From NCBI RefSeq assembly GCF_963678635.1, contig NC_087068.1, positions 37,769,436 through 37,833,435 on the forward strand: DNA of 64,000 nt, given 5' to 3'. Shown in pieces: positions 29,353 to 40,475 of the stretch. This DNA comes from Symsagittifera roscoffensis (Eukaryota; Xenacoelomorpha; Acoela; Convolutidae). Position 1 is the first letter of the stretch. Each line of letters begins with the position of its first letter. The translations under genes and the position numbers were made by a program. Under the pieces are notes generated by a model. It searched no databases and was not told where the DNA came from. It saw only the letters and a program-made list of their open reading frames with translations.

Positions 29353-31916
29353 TAAACCAATCTTATTAATAGGCTTGATACAAAACTGGAGTTGTTGAAA
29401 AGCTGAAAAATGTCTGGAACACAATTTTTAGAAACGCTTATATCGTATATCGTATTTATCAACTAAATATAACAAGCCTGACAAGGTTAGCTGAATTCTG
29501 TCAAATGATTTTTCAAACAATTGAAAGATTGCTGTTATTCTGTTAAGCGTTGCAACTTTTTAAGAGGTAGAATTAGATCAGCATGAAATTCTCAGTAACA
29601 TTTAGAAGGGAGAATTTTAACTTGATAAATTTTGAGAAGCATTTGTTCACATGGGCCAAAAAATTAGTTAGAGCTAATTCTGATGGCAGAAATGGCGAAT
29701 GAAAGCATTGGTTTAACTCAAAATTTTGACATACTTGGAAATTAATTCAACAGAATCGAATAGATCTTATGTTCAAAAACTGTTTATTTTTGCTTTAAAA
29801 AATTTTACCTCCTGTGTTAATTTTTTACATGAATTTCTTTGATTTAATTGAACAGATCTTATCATGAATTTCTGGAAAAATACTTCCTAAGAGAAACGCA
29901 TTTTTTGAGCTTATTTTGAAATTTTTTAGGAAGATTGCTATGTTGGTAACTCTTATTAAACTTTTACTGTTTCTTTTTGCTGATGGCTAGAAGTAGACGG
30001 CTTTCGCTAATGGCTTTTTCATAGTTCTAAGCTTTTCAAAAAAAATCATACATAACAACTGTGACATTGTAGTACCATGTTAAAAACCTCAATTTGGTGT
30101 TTTTAAGCTCAATGGAGATAACTCAAAAAGATTACTGTGGTGTTAGTTCTGTAAACATAGGGATCTACTGCAGCAATTGTGCTGAACTGTGTCCTTTCTC
30201 ATTACCTAATGGAATGGGAAACACGTTATTTCTGGTTAGCAGTCGGCAGCAGTCAGCTCTTTGCCATGGGTTTTCAACTAAGTTATAAATACAAAACTGA
30301 AATGCAACCAGGTTAATTCTTGTTAGCTATTTTAACCAGAACAACTACGGTATGGGATGACCCAGATTTTGGAACTTTTTAAGCTAATTTGATTAAATAA
30401 TTTGACTAATCTGCTTAAATTCATTTTCGGTTTCAATTTTTTTCAATCGTAATGTTTCAAGATCAGATTTAATTTTAAAAAATTAGTTTTAATATTTGAG
30501 CTCATAGTTTTTAATTAGGAAAAGAGAACTTGAAAGTTTCGATTGCAAATCAAAAACAGGTTCTATTCAATGGGTTTTAAATCGCTAATTGAAGTCTTTT
30601 GAGACACATCAATCTTTTTAAATTTTTAAACAATTCTTTTTTGTAATTTATCCCGGACTTCAGACTGACAGAATTCTTCTCAACGTCATTTGAGACGTTT
30701 CAACTATCTGAAAGCAATTGACCTTATATATTACAAAAATTAATTGAAACAGTTTTCAAAGTTCACTTAACACCTAAAATTATTATTAACATTTACTCCA
30801 TTTTCAGAAATATTGAGCGTTTCAACTTTTTAGCAGTGCCGAAAGGTGTTGTCTCTGTCAAAGAAATTATTCTGTTGAAAATTTTTTGCATGAACACTTT
30901 TTTTAAATATAAATTCGAACATTTCATAAGCCAATATTTGCTCTACTGAAATTACGTAACAGCGCAGTTTTTGAAAATTTGATTTGTCAATAAGCTAATC
31001 GGTTTAATAGAAATTGTTGTCCAAATAAAACTAATATGTTTTGACCACCCCCTATGGTTTTAAAGTAATTAAGCCTAATATTTTTTTGCGTAAAATAGTA
31101 CCACAACGCGCACTTATAGAGCACTAATTGTAAAATAAGATTAGAACCATTTTAGGAATTGATATTCAAAAAAGAAATTTCAACCAAAATGTTTCAGCGC
31201 TGGGAAAGTTTGGTCCACTTCATCTTGTTTTCGCGCTGTTTCACTTTAGAGGGGAAATATTTGATTGTTTTTGCTTTCATATGACTAATTTTATCTAACT
31301 TAAGTCAATTTTAACTGCAACTGAGTGGTTTAAAACAAAATGCGAGTTTTTTTGCTCGTTCCCCTGGTAAACCAGAAATGTTGTCATACTGTTGAAGAAA
31401 ATGAATGTTGAACAATATTTACGTCATTCTGAAAAAACATGTTCTAACTTCAAAAATATGATCAACTTAGTTTTGCATCATGACAATTTACTACCCGCAT
31501 CAGTTTTTAATCAATGATGTGTTACCAATAAACGATATTCGATGAAACATGATTGGCAATTTAGTCAACTTTAAGATTTTAGTCAGTTTATTGATATTTT
31601 TAATTCATGGAGGCTATGCAATAAGAAAGCAGACAATTCACTGAATAGATTTATATAATGGGAGCTCAATTTTTAATTAGTTGCAATTGATCATTCAAGA
31701 AAAACCGTCAAAACAAGTGTAATCAACAAAATCTGGTTATTTTCTTTGTGATTTAGAGATTTTGGCCGTATTTTTGGATATTTATTGTTCAACTTTGTAA
31801 AGTTTTTTTGGGTCAAATAAAACGAAATTATCTGTACTATTCAAGCAATGGTGACTTTCGCTCATTTCAAACGGCGACAGAATCCAATTAACAGTAGCCA
31901 ATTAACAGTAGCCAAT
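29353..31916. repeat. Repeat block B, copy 1 (truncated at both ends)
   Basis: It matches 37430-39993 of B2 and 51452 onward of B3. No gene is apparent; the 64-aa ORF near 30094, present in several copies, begins with TTG and has no recognisable product. The right edge stops within a 14-bp tandem repeat (aattaacagtagcc) and is fused to gag of BEL2. The 157 bp before it (29196-29352) is unmatched AT-rich DNA. Confidence 0.85.
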
Positions 31917-33527
31917 TTCCGCAGAGAGTTTCGCACGTTGTGTTGGAGTTTTCTCCTTAAACATAGAGCACTTCCACAAGACATGTTTCCCCTTGTAGAG
32001 GATACAAGAAGGATATTCAATTTTTTTCTCAACTGTACTTGTCGAGGCAAAAACTCTCGTTACAGCTTTAGTTTTGGATGGCTCTTCGACTTTGGGCTTT
32101 CCAGGCATATTTTTCATTTGCTCATGAGCTTCTGCTTTATCTTTTAACCAATTGTTAAAGTCAATTAGGTTAAGGCGTGACCGATTACGTTTCACGTCAA
32201 AAAGTGACCACGATTCTCTCATGTTTGGTGGAATTTTTGAAAGAGCTTCATTTAACAAAGAGACGCTTTTCAAATCTTCTTCATAATCAAGAGATCTAAA
32301 GACAGCCACTAGACTTGAAATGGTCATCGAGAAGCTAATGATGTTCTCAGAGTTGTGCATTCGAAGCTGCGGGAAACTGGACAACTTATCAAAGTGGGCC
32401 GTAATACGTTTTGTGGCTGGCCAAACTTTCTTTCCAGAGTTTTCAGAGCATCCTTATACATTCTTCCACTGTATGCGAACTCTGCTATGGCTGACTTAGC
32501 TTTTCCCGTGACTAATGATTTTAAATAAGTTAACTTCACATCATCGCTTAGGGACGCTGCGTCTGCAGTACTGCAAAATTGGCCAAACCATTCGTGCCAT
32601 TGGAGCGGGTTGCCATCGTACTGGGCCAGCTTCCATTCTGGAAGGGGATCCTTCTTTGAGACTGACAGAGCTTGGACTAAGTCATTCAGTGTCACGGCTT
32701 GCGGTTGGGGAGCACGTTGCAACGACGGCAATATGTTGCTAGGATCAGCTGCAAAAGGTTGCTGCTGATATATGTAAGTGTTTTCAGCTGATGCGTTGTG
32801 ATTAGGAAACCCATAGTAAACGGTACCACCACTTGATACGTGCGGGAATTGTTGCTGAGATATTAGCGTTATGGATGAAAAAACACCAACTGATGGGTTT
32901 GTGTTACCATCACTTGTTACCCCAGCGATACATTGGGCGACTGCGGGTGTCCACTGGGACATTAGTGGCACATTGGGCTGATTAATAACGGCAGACTGTC
33001 CGCTAAACGGATTGTTCACTGTGGCAGGGTTGCTATACACGTTATGTGATAGCAAGTTTTGATTTCTGCAGATTAAATTTGCAGGTGTTTGTGACAAAAT
33101 GGCATGGGGGGTGTATCCAGAGTATTGATTGGAGATGGCGGGCATGTTTCCAACAACTCGAGAATCGTTATTAAAGTTGTTGACGGGGATATGTTGAATG
33201 GAAGACGAAGGATGAGGTACAGAAAAGTAACAGCATACCGGAGTATTGGTAGCTGCTGTTAGAGCTGGATTAAATAATGACGTATTATTGTTTTCGCAAA
33301 GTGTAGCGTTATTTGAAATAAGCAATGACTGCGTTTCGTGCTCAGGATTAGTGGATACAGCGTGCTTGATTCCATCACCATCGCTGAAGGAGACGGTTGG
33401 TTGATAGGGATAACATTGTTGATCACAACCAAAAGTCTGATTCGGCAACGATCGCCGAGGTGAAGCTCCCGCTGTGGACACATTTCTGTTTTGATGCGAA
33501 CCACTTTCTATATTTATACAGGTTTCA
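31917..33527 (-). pseudogene. BEL2 Gag, second frame, frameshifted and truncated
   Basis: It is homologous to 22440-24059 of BEL1, with the Gln-rich part and the DUF1759-type core. It reads through the position where BEL1 has TAG. A 1-nt deletion near 32403 (attacg to atacg on the plus strand) shifts the frame after FGQPQNV. Reading then continues in the next frame until the junction with repeat B. Confidence 0.85.
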
Positions 33528-34359
33528 AACTTTGAAGAAGACGGAACTACCTCGGGGCCCTTTTTGGTTTTCTAATGCATGATCAACCCAATCGTTTACC
33601 CTGTCACGACGATCAACCGAAGACGCCAGCTCGAGATGCTGATCTATTTCAGACTCTTCGAGGTATTCAGTTTCAACCATTTTTGCTTCAGCTACTTTAA
33701 TACGATTTTCTTCGCTTAATCGTTCCATTTCAAGCCGACTTTTTTTGATTCGTAAACGATATTCTTGCTCTTTACGGTCAATTTCAAATTTAATTTCTTG
33801 TTGTTTTCGTTCCATCTCAATCAGATGCTGTTGCTCTTCGATGATGGCTTCCTGTTGTTTCAGTCCTAAGGTTGCTTCATGTTGTTTTTCCAACTCTTCT
33901 CGCTTCATCTTCGCTAGGAGCAGCTCTTTGCGGCGCTCACTGGGGGTCAATGATTTCATTGAGCTTTGCTTACTCGACCCGGATATTGCCGATTTTGATG
34001 AAACTTTTGATCGACTAGTTTCAGTGACGCAGACCTCTGAAGCTTGATTAGATTCCATATGAGCGCGAGCCTTACCAGTTACTTCATCGTTAACTTTAAC
34101 TATCCTATCCCACCATGCAGCCAACTCCGTTAATAATTTGCTAGGGTTATCGGTTTTATTAGCTAATATAACAAGTTCATCATTTTTAGCTAATGCTTTT
34201 TCGAGAATACTCTTGCAAGATTCAATTAAGGCGTTTATTTTTGTTTTCCGAATTGGTCCCTCTAAACTCTCAGTTATGCGACTGTGAACTACGGAAAGCT
34301 CACTTTCTAGTGATGTTCGACCATTCATCAATCGTCGTTATTTTAACTCAATTTGTTCT
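33525..34359 (-). pseudogene. BEL2 Gag, first frame (coiled-coil), nonsense codon near the start
   Basis: The ATG context of BEL1 (MTEKIELK) is kept here as MTEQIELK, but codon 9 is TAA where BEL1 has TAT. The rest is open to TGA 33525-33527, including the position where BEL1 is interrupted. The two copies therefore carry different lesions in the same ORF, and an ancestral intact frame is evident. The C-terminal end (GSSVFFKV-stop) is the same as in BEL1. Confidence 0.82.
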
Positions 34360-34515
34360 GTCATTTTGATTAATTTTAAACTTGTTCACTTCTACTCAAC
34401 CGCTCAATTGCTCATTTTGAGAGAAAAAAGGGAATAATTAATTTAAGACCTTAACTTTAGTATCAATAAATTATATTATGACTCAGTAAGCAATATCACA
34501 CATTAGAGAAGCACT

Positions 34516-35127
34516 TCATTTAATTCCTAGTTGCTGCTCAGCATTTCTTCTGTTTCGATTAGCTTGCCGCTTGCGTTTTTCTGGCTTAGGAGTATTTTTC
34601 TTTGAAATAATATACTTCAAATTTTTGCTATAACGCCTTAGGATCGTAAACGTTTTCAGTTCTAGAGAGGGATCCTGGTGTAGTTCTAAGTACTTTTGCC
34701 CTAACTCAGTGAGGTTCTGCTTCCTTCTAGATATCAGGTCTGTTACTATATTAATAACTAATATACCTGACTCTTTCAACCTACTATATATATCTTCCGT
34801 GCCTACACGTTTACAGTAAGCGATTGCATAAATATTACGTTTATAGTTTAAAAGAATCTTCTTAAGCTGGTTAGGAGTTAGTGCGTTAAAGTTATTACTA
34901 CGGTGTCGACTAATAGCGTTATTAACGGCGTCGTGCCAAATAACAATGTCGTTTTGGTTTAAGAGCTAGTGATCAAGTTGATACTGACAAGTTTTACGGA
35001 CGTTCACTGCGTTATGGTTGAAACTTAACCCGGGAATGGCTAAGCACGATTGAGATACACGCTTTTGCGAAGCGGGGGAAAATTTTTTCAAAGCGTGGTG
35101 CAGCGAGCTAGCAGCTAGTATGAACAT
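34516..35127 (-). pseudogene. BEL2 copy of the extra ORF, one nonsense codon
   Basis: It is collinear with 25054-25665 at 203 codons. Codon 54 is TAG (34966-34968) where BEL1 has TAT (HYLL). Otherwise the frame, length and motifs (NDIVIWHDAVNN, YCKRVGTE, the basic tail) are preserved. The same length and no indels in two diverged copies support this as a real protein of the family. Confidence 0.75.
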
Positions 35128-35984
35128 TTAGTGAATTAAATCAACTTTAGAGGAAGGGAATCAAGCAAACCGCGACCTGACCTACCGCAACACCCTGAGC
35201 TAACAAGGTTGTAGCAAAAGGTAAGACGATTTGCTTGATAATACGCTACGGGTCTCGACTACGGCTACTTTTATCCAATTGAACTAGTTTAGTTAGCTGC
35301 ACCACGTTTCAAGAATAAACACGGCGTTTTTTCAGAAATTTTTTTCGAAAATTTCGGATTTTTTTTCCCGAAAATTTTCCAAAATTTTTTTTTTCCGAAA
35401 ATTTTTTTCGAAAATTTTTTTTTCCACATTTTCACCCAACGGTTCAAGTTCCAACAGTAACCTGGTGCGCTTGCGAAATTTTGAGTTTTTTTTTGTTAAA
35501 AAAAGTCCGAAATTTGGGCTAAAAACTCGACTCGGTCGTTTAAGTTAATTTATTATGAAACTAGGCGCTTTGCTGAATAATTTGCCAAACTTTGAAATTT
35601 TTGGAAAAAAAAACAAAAATTTTCAATTTTTCTTCAAAATTTTTTGGTTTTTTTCGATACGGTGTTGAGCTTACAAACACGGTGTTAGGATAACGTAATT
35701 AAGGTTTATGAGGCCGGGTTTTTCCTAAACCCACAGAAAATTTTCTGATCAGTTTTTGGTATCGAGAAAAATTGGGGGTTACGATTTTGCCATCAAAAAA
35801 CCTCGTATCAGAATTTAAAGCATCAAATCAGCAAGTTAGCACAAATGGATAAAGTTTTGGTTTTTTAGTCTTACAAGTTTTGTAGAGGCGTTCACCGGTA
35901 GAATCCAAAATTGGGGTGTTGAGAAAAAAAAATGGATGTCCACAAACCACAATCAGGATACCTGAAAAGGCCTCCCCTTCTAAC
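35128..35984 (-). other. BEL2 leader, conserved part
   Basis: It aligns with the BEL1 leader up to about 35912 (ggcgttcaccggtag), including the T-rich palindromic runs at 35336-35430, and then diverges completely. No gene. Confidence 0.6.
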
Positions 35985-36060
35985 TGGGACGTTTCGGCTA
36001 ACTGGGTCGTTTCGGCCAATCAGGTCGTTTCGGCCAATCGGGTCGTTTCGGCCAATCGTG
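35985..36060. repeat. 18-bp tandem repeat in the BEL2 leader
   Basis: About four units of the type gggtcgtttcggccaatc. They share the core cggccaat with the 46-bp repeat that follows and probably gave rise to it. Confidence 0.85.
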
Positions 36061-36505
36061 TAGTTTGGGCAACTTTCGGCTTATCGCACACTTTCGGCCA
36101 ATTGGGTCGTTTGGGCAACTTTTGGCTTATCGCACACTTTCGGCCAATTGGGTCGTTTGGGCAATTTTCGGCTTTTTGCACACTTTCGGCCAATTGGAGC
36201 GTTTGAGCAATTTTCGGTTTATTGCACACTTTCGGCCAATTGGAGCGTTTGGGCAACTTTCGGCTTATTGCACACTTTCGGCCAATTGGGTCGTTTGGGC
36301 AACTTTCGGTTTATTGCACACTTTCGGCCAATTGGAGCGTTTGGGCAACTTTCGGCTTATTGCACACTTTCGGCCAATTGGGTCGTTTGGGCAACTTTCG
36401 GCTTATCGCACACTTTCGGCCAATTGGAGCGTTTGGGCAATTTTCGGTTTATTGCACACTTTCGGCCAATTGAAGCGTTTGGGCAACTTTCGGCCAATTG
36501 GGTCT
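36061..36505. repeat. 46-bp minisatellite in the BEL2 leader
   Basis: The unit start cacactttcggcca recurs every 46 bp at 36087, 36133, 36179, 36225, 36271, 36317, 36363, 36409 and 36455. The units alternate between gggtcg and ggagcg types. The long ORFs across this array in three plus frames, and the minus-strand ORF, are by-products of the repeat and are not genes. Confidence 0.92.
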
Positions 36506-36529
36506 TACTGTCCGGAATATCTAACGTCT

Positions 36530-36612
36530 AGAATACTGTCCGAAATATTGTCCTCTGGAATATCGTCCGGAATACTGTCCGGAATACTGTCCGGATTATG
36601 GTCCGGGTCGGC
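36530..36612. repeat. 12-bp tandem repeat beside the BEL2 primer-binding site
   Basis: Degenerate units of the type gaatactgtccg run up to the primer-binding site (about 36601-36617). BEL1 has a different duplication here. Confidence 0.75.
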
Positions 36613-36621
36613 GGACCAAAA

Positions 36622-36653
36622 TGTGCCGCACTCTCATGTATCCTGTAAGACCT
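36622..36653 (-). repeat. Fragment of the BEL2 5' LTR at the gap
   Basis: The first 32 bases (plus-strand order) match the BEL1 LTR, with one difference (ctcatg for ctcgtg). The rest is hidden in, or lost at, the gap. Confidence 0.88.
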
Positions 36654-36853
36654 NNNNNNNNNNNNNNNNNNNNNNNNNNNNNNNNNNNNNNNNNNNNNNN
36701 NNNNNNNNNNNNNNNNNNNNNNNNNNNNNNNNNNNNNNNNNNNNNNNNNNNNNNNNNNNNNNNNNNNNNNNNNNNNNNNNNNNNNNNNNNNNNNNNNNNN
36801 NNNNNNNNNNNNNNNNNNNNNNNNNNNNNNNNNNNNNNNNNNNNNNNNNNNNN
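36654..36853. other. Assembly gap (200 N)
   Basis: A placeholder gap of unknown true size, located inside the BEL2 LTR. It probably reflects collapse at a repeated LTR. Confidence 0.99.
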
Positions 36854-39800
36854 GTACGGTAAAAGTTGTAATGAATTGAGATAGTGAATCAGGTTTTTCA
36901 GTTCTTTTTGTTTTCATTTGTACTTATTTTTCTTTCATAATCTTAGCTCAAAACACGCGATTTGCGGTTGCAGGATTAGATAATACTGAATCTAGCAAAA
37001 AAAGTATAAGGTTTATTTTGGATCTCAGGACACAAATTTAAGCTCATTAAATCTGAACTGGTTTTCATCTGTATCGAATAACATGTAAAATAAATAGTCC
37101 GCAAAGAGTCGTTAGAATATGTTTACCTTAATTGAGATTGATTCTTTAGTTGAGAACCCAATAGCAAATCTTGATGAAAATAAAATATTAGACCTGGTTC
37201 TTGTTAAAACGTTAGGTTTTGGGCCGACCGCATTGGGTCGTCCGACACTTTTAATGGATGATTGATATGAAATTGATCATTTTCAAAATTAAAACTTTTA
37301 TATAGATCCAAAGATAGGCCTTGACGTTCTAATGACCTAATATATTTAATATATGATGGCAAAGATTTTTTCTAGAAGCTAGTGTTTTTTGTCAGTTCAA
37401 CCTTCTGAGAAGCAAATTTTGCGCTTAAAACCAATCTTATTAATAGGCTTGATACAAAACCGGAGTTGTTGAAAAGCTGAAAATTGTCTGGAACACAATT
37501 TTTAGAAACGCATATATCGTATATCGTATTTATCAAATAAATATGACAAGCTTGAAAAGGTTAGCTGAAATCTGTCAAATGATTTTTCAAACAATTGAAA
37601 GATTGCTGTTATTCTGGTAAGCGTTGCAACTTTTTAAGAGGTAGAATTAGATCAGCATGAAATTCTCAGTAACATTTAGAATGGAGAATTTTAACTTGAT
37701 AAATTTTGAGAAGCATTTGTTCACATGGGCCAAAAAATTAGTTAGAGCTAATTCTGATGGCAGAAATGGCGAATGAAAGCATTGGTTTAACTCAAAATTT
37801 TGACATACTTGGAAATTAATTCAACAGAATCGAATAGATCTTATGTTCAAAAACTGTTTATTTTTGCTTTAAAAAATTTTACCTCCTGTGTTAATTTTTT
37901 ACATGAATTTCTTTGATTTAATTGAACAGATCTAATCATGAATTTCTGGAAAAATGCTTCCTAAGAGAAACGCATTTTTTGAGCTTATTTTGAAATTTTT
38001 TAGGAAGATTGCTATGTTGGTAACTCTTATTAAACTTTTACTGTTTCTTTTTGCTGATGGCTAGAAGTAGGCGGCTTTCGCTAATGGCTTTTTCATAATT
38101 CTAAGCTTTTCAAAAAAAAATCATACATAACAACTGTGACATCGTAGTACCATGTTAAAAACCACAATTTGGTGTTTTTAAGCTCAATGGAGATAACTCA
38201 AAAAGATTACTGTGGTGTTAGTTCTGTAAACATAGGGATTTACTGCAGCAATTGTGCTGAACTGTGTCCTTTCTCATTACCTAATGGAATGGGAAACGCG
38301 TTATTTCTGGTTAGCAGTCGGCAGCAGTCAGCTCTTTGCCATGGGTTTTCAACTAAGTTATAAATACAAAACTGAAATGCAACCGAGTTAATTCTTGTTA
38401 GCTATTTTAACCAGAACAACTACGGTATGGGATGACTCAGATTTTGGAACTTTTTAAGCTAATTTGATTAAATAATTTGACTAATCTGCTTAAATTCATT
38501 TTCGGTTTCAAGTTTTTTCAATTGTAATGTTTCAGGATCAGATTTAATTTTAAAAAATTAGTTTTAATATTTGAGCTCATAGTTTGTAATTAGGAAAAGA
38601 GAACTTGAAAGTTTCGATTGCAAAAAAACAGGTTCTATTCAATGGGTTTTAAATCGCTAATTGAAGTCTTTTGAGACACATCAATCTTTTTAAATTTTTA
38701 AACAATTCTTTTTTGTAATTTATCCCGGACTTCAGACTGACAGAATTCTTTTCAACGTCATTTGAGACGTTTCAACTATCTGAAAGCAATTGACCTTATA
38801 TATTACAAAAATTAATTGAAACAGTTTTCAAAGTTCATTTAACACCTAAAATTATAATTAACATTTACTCCATTTTCAGAAATATTTAGTTTTTCAACTT
38901 TTTAGCAGTGCCGAAAGGTGTTTTCTCTGTCAAAGAAATTATTCTGTTGAAAATTTATAGCATGAACACTTTTTTTAAATATCAATTCGAAAATTTCATA
39001 AGCCAATATTTGCTCTACTGAAATTACGTAACAGCGCAGTTTTTGAACATTTGATTTGTCAATAAGCTAATCGGTTTAACAGAAATTGTTGTCCAAATTA
39101 AACTAATATGTTTTGACCACCCCCTATGGTTTTAAAGTAATTAAGCCTAATACTTTTTTTTGCGAAAAATATTATCACAACGCGCACTTATAGAGCATCA
39201 ATTGCAAAATAAGATTAGAACCATTTTAGGAATTGATACTCAAAAAAGAAATTTCAACCAAAATTTTTCAGCGCTGGGAAAGTTTGGTCCACTTCATTTT
39301 GTTTTCGCGCTGTTTCACTGTAGAGGGGAAATATTTGATTGTTTTTGCTTTCACATGACTAGTTTTATCTAATTTAAGCCAATTTTAACTGCAACTGAGT
39401 GGTTTAAAACAAAATGCGAGTTTTTTTGCTCGTTCCCCTTGTAAACCAGAAATGGTGTTATACTGTTGAAGAAAATGAATGTTGAACAATATTTACGTCA
39501 TTCTGAAAAAACATGTTTTAACTTCAAAAATATGATCAACTTAGTTTTGCATCATGACAATATACTACCCGCATCAGTTTTTAATCAATGATGTGTTACC
39601 AATAAACGATATTCGATGAAACATTAGTGGCAATTTAGTCAACTTTAAGATTTTAGTCAGTTTATTGATATTTTTAATTCATGGAGGCTATGCAATAAGA
39701 AAGCAGACAATTCACTGAATAGATTTATATAATGGGAGCTCAATTTTTAATTAGTTGCAATTGATCATTTAAGAAAAACCATCAAAACAAGTGTAATCAA

Positions 39801-40438
39801 CAAAATTTGGTTATTTTTTTTGTGATTTAGAGATTTTGGCCGTATTTTTGGATATTTAATGTTCAACTTTGTAAAGTTTTTTTGGGTCAAATAAAACAAA
39901 ATTATCTGTACTATTCAGGCAATGGTGACTTGTGCTCATTTCAAACGGCGACAGAATCCAATTAACAGTAGCCAATTAACAGTAGCCAATTTGCAGAAGC
40001 CAATGAACAGTCCGTTGAATACAAAATCAATACAAAACAAAATCCAAAAGTGGCTGCATTTTGAGAAAAAATAGTTGACCATCAGGGCAAGAACGAAATC
40101 TAAAAAAAATCATGAGAAGGGGAGAAGGCTGGAAGATCGATTTAAAAAATATGTCGAAAAAAGTCGGTCGTATCTTTTTGGTAAAGTTCGACCCAGTTGG
40201 GTTGTTATACTTACAAAGTTTAACTTAAATCTAGTGCTCAGACCTCTCTATAATTACGATCGGGTGTAATGTAACCCGGAGAGCGACCATACAAGAAAAG
40301 CAGCAAAAAGACAAAAAAACTCGTCGCTCTATACAATGCTTGCAACGAGAGAAGGAATGAGCGAGTTAGCGAGCGAGCGACAAATTATTTACCGCCAATT
40401 ATTCAACAAGCTTTGATAGCATGACCAGTAACAAGTTT
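36854..40438. repeat. Repeat block B, copy 2
   Basis: From gtacggtaaaag it matches B3 50877-54953 in order. It ends near tgaccagtaacaag, about 37 bp before block A2. No gene is supported. Confidence 0.87.
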
Positions 40439-40475
40439 TACCGCAGTAGAATCAAGTTTTTTGTGTAGTTCATCA

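Larger units (their letters stand above)
31917..36653 (-). mobile_element. BEL2, truncated copy of the BEL1 family
   Basis: It contains, on the minus strand, the edge of the 5' LTR (36622-36653, cut by the gap), primer-binding site, leader, extra ORF and gag. All of pol and the 3' LTR are missing. The break at 31917 falls in the zinc-knuckle part of gag. It is clearly the same family as BEL1 but differs by scattered substitutions and has its own set of lesions. Confidence 0.9.

Noticed and set aside
30094-30288. 64-aa ORF repeated in several B copies
   Set aside because: It starts with TTG and is broken or shifted in B3. The conservation is that of the whole repeat.
36087-36505. Regular 46-bp repeats that might be taken for a CRISPR array
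   Set aside because: The units are contiguous with no unique spacers, lie in a retrotransposon leader and sit in a eukaryotic genome.
36065-36862. Long plus-strand ORF across the minisatellite and gap
   Set aside because: It is created by a stop-free repeat and by N bases translated as X. It has no gene-like content.
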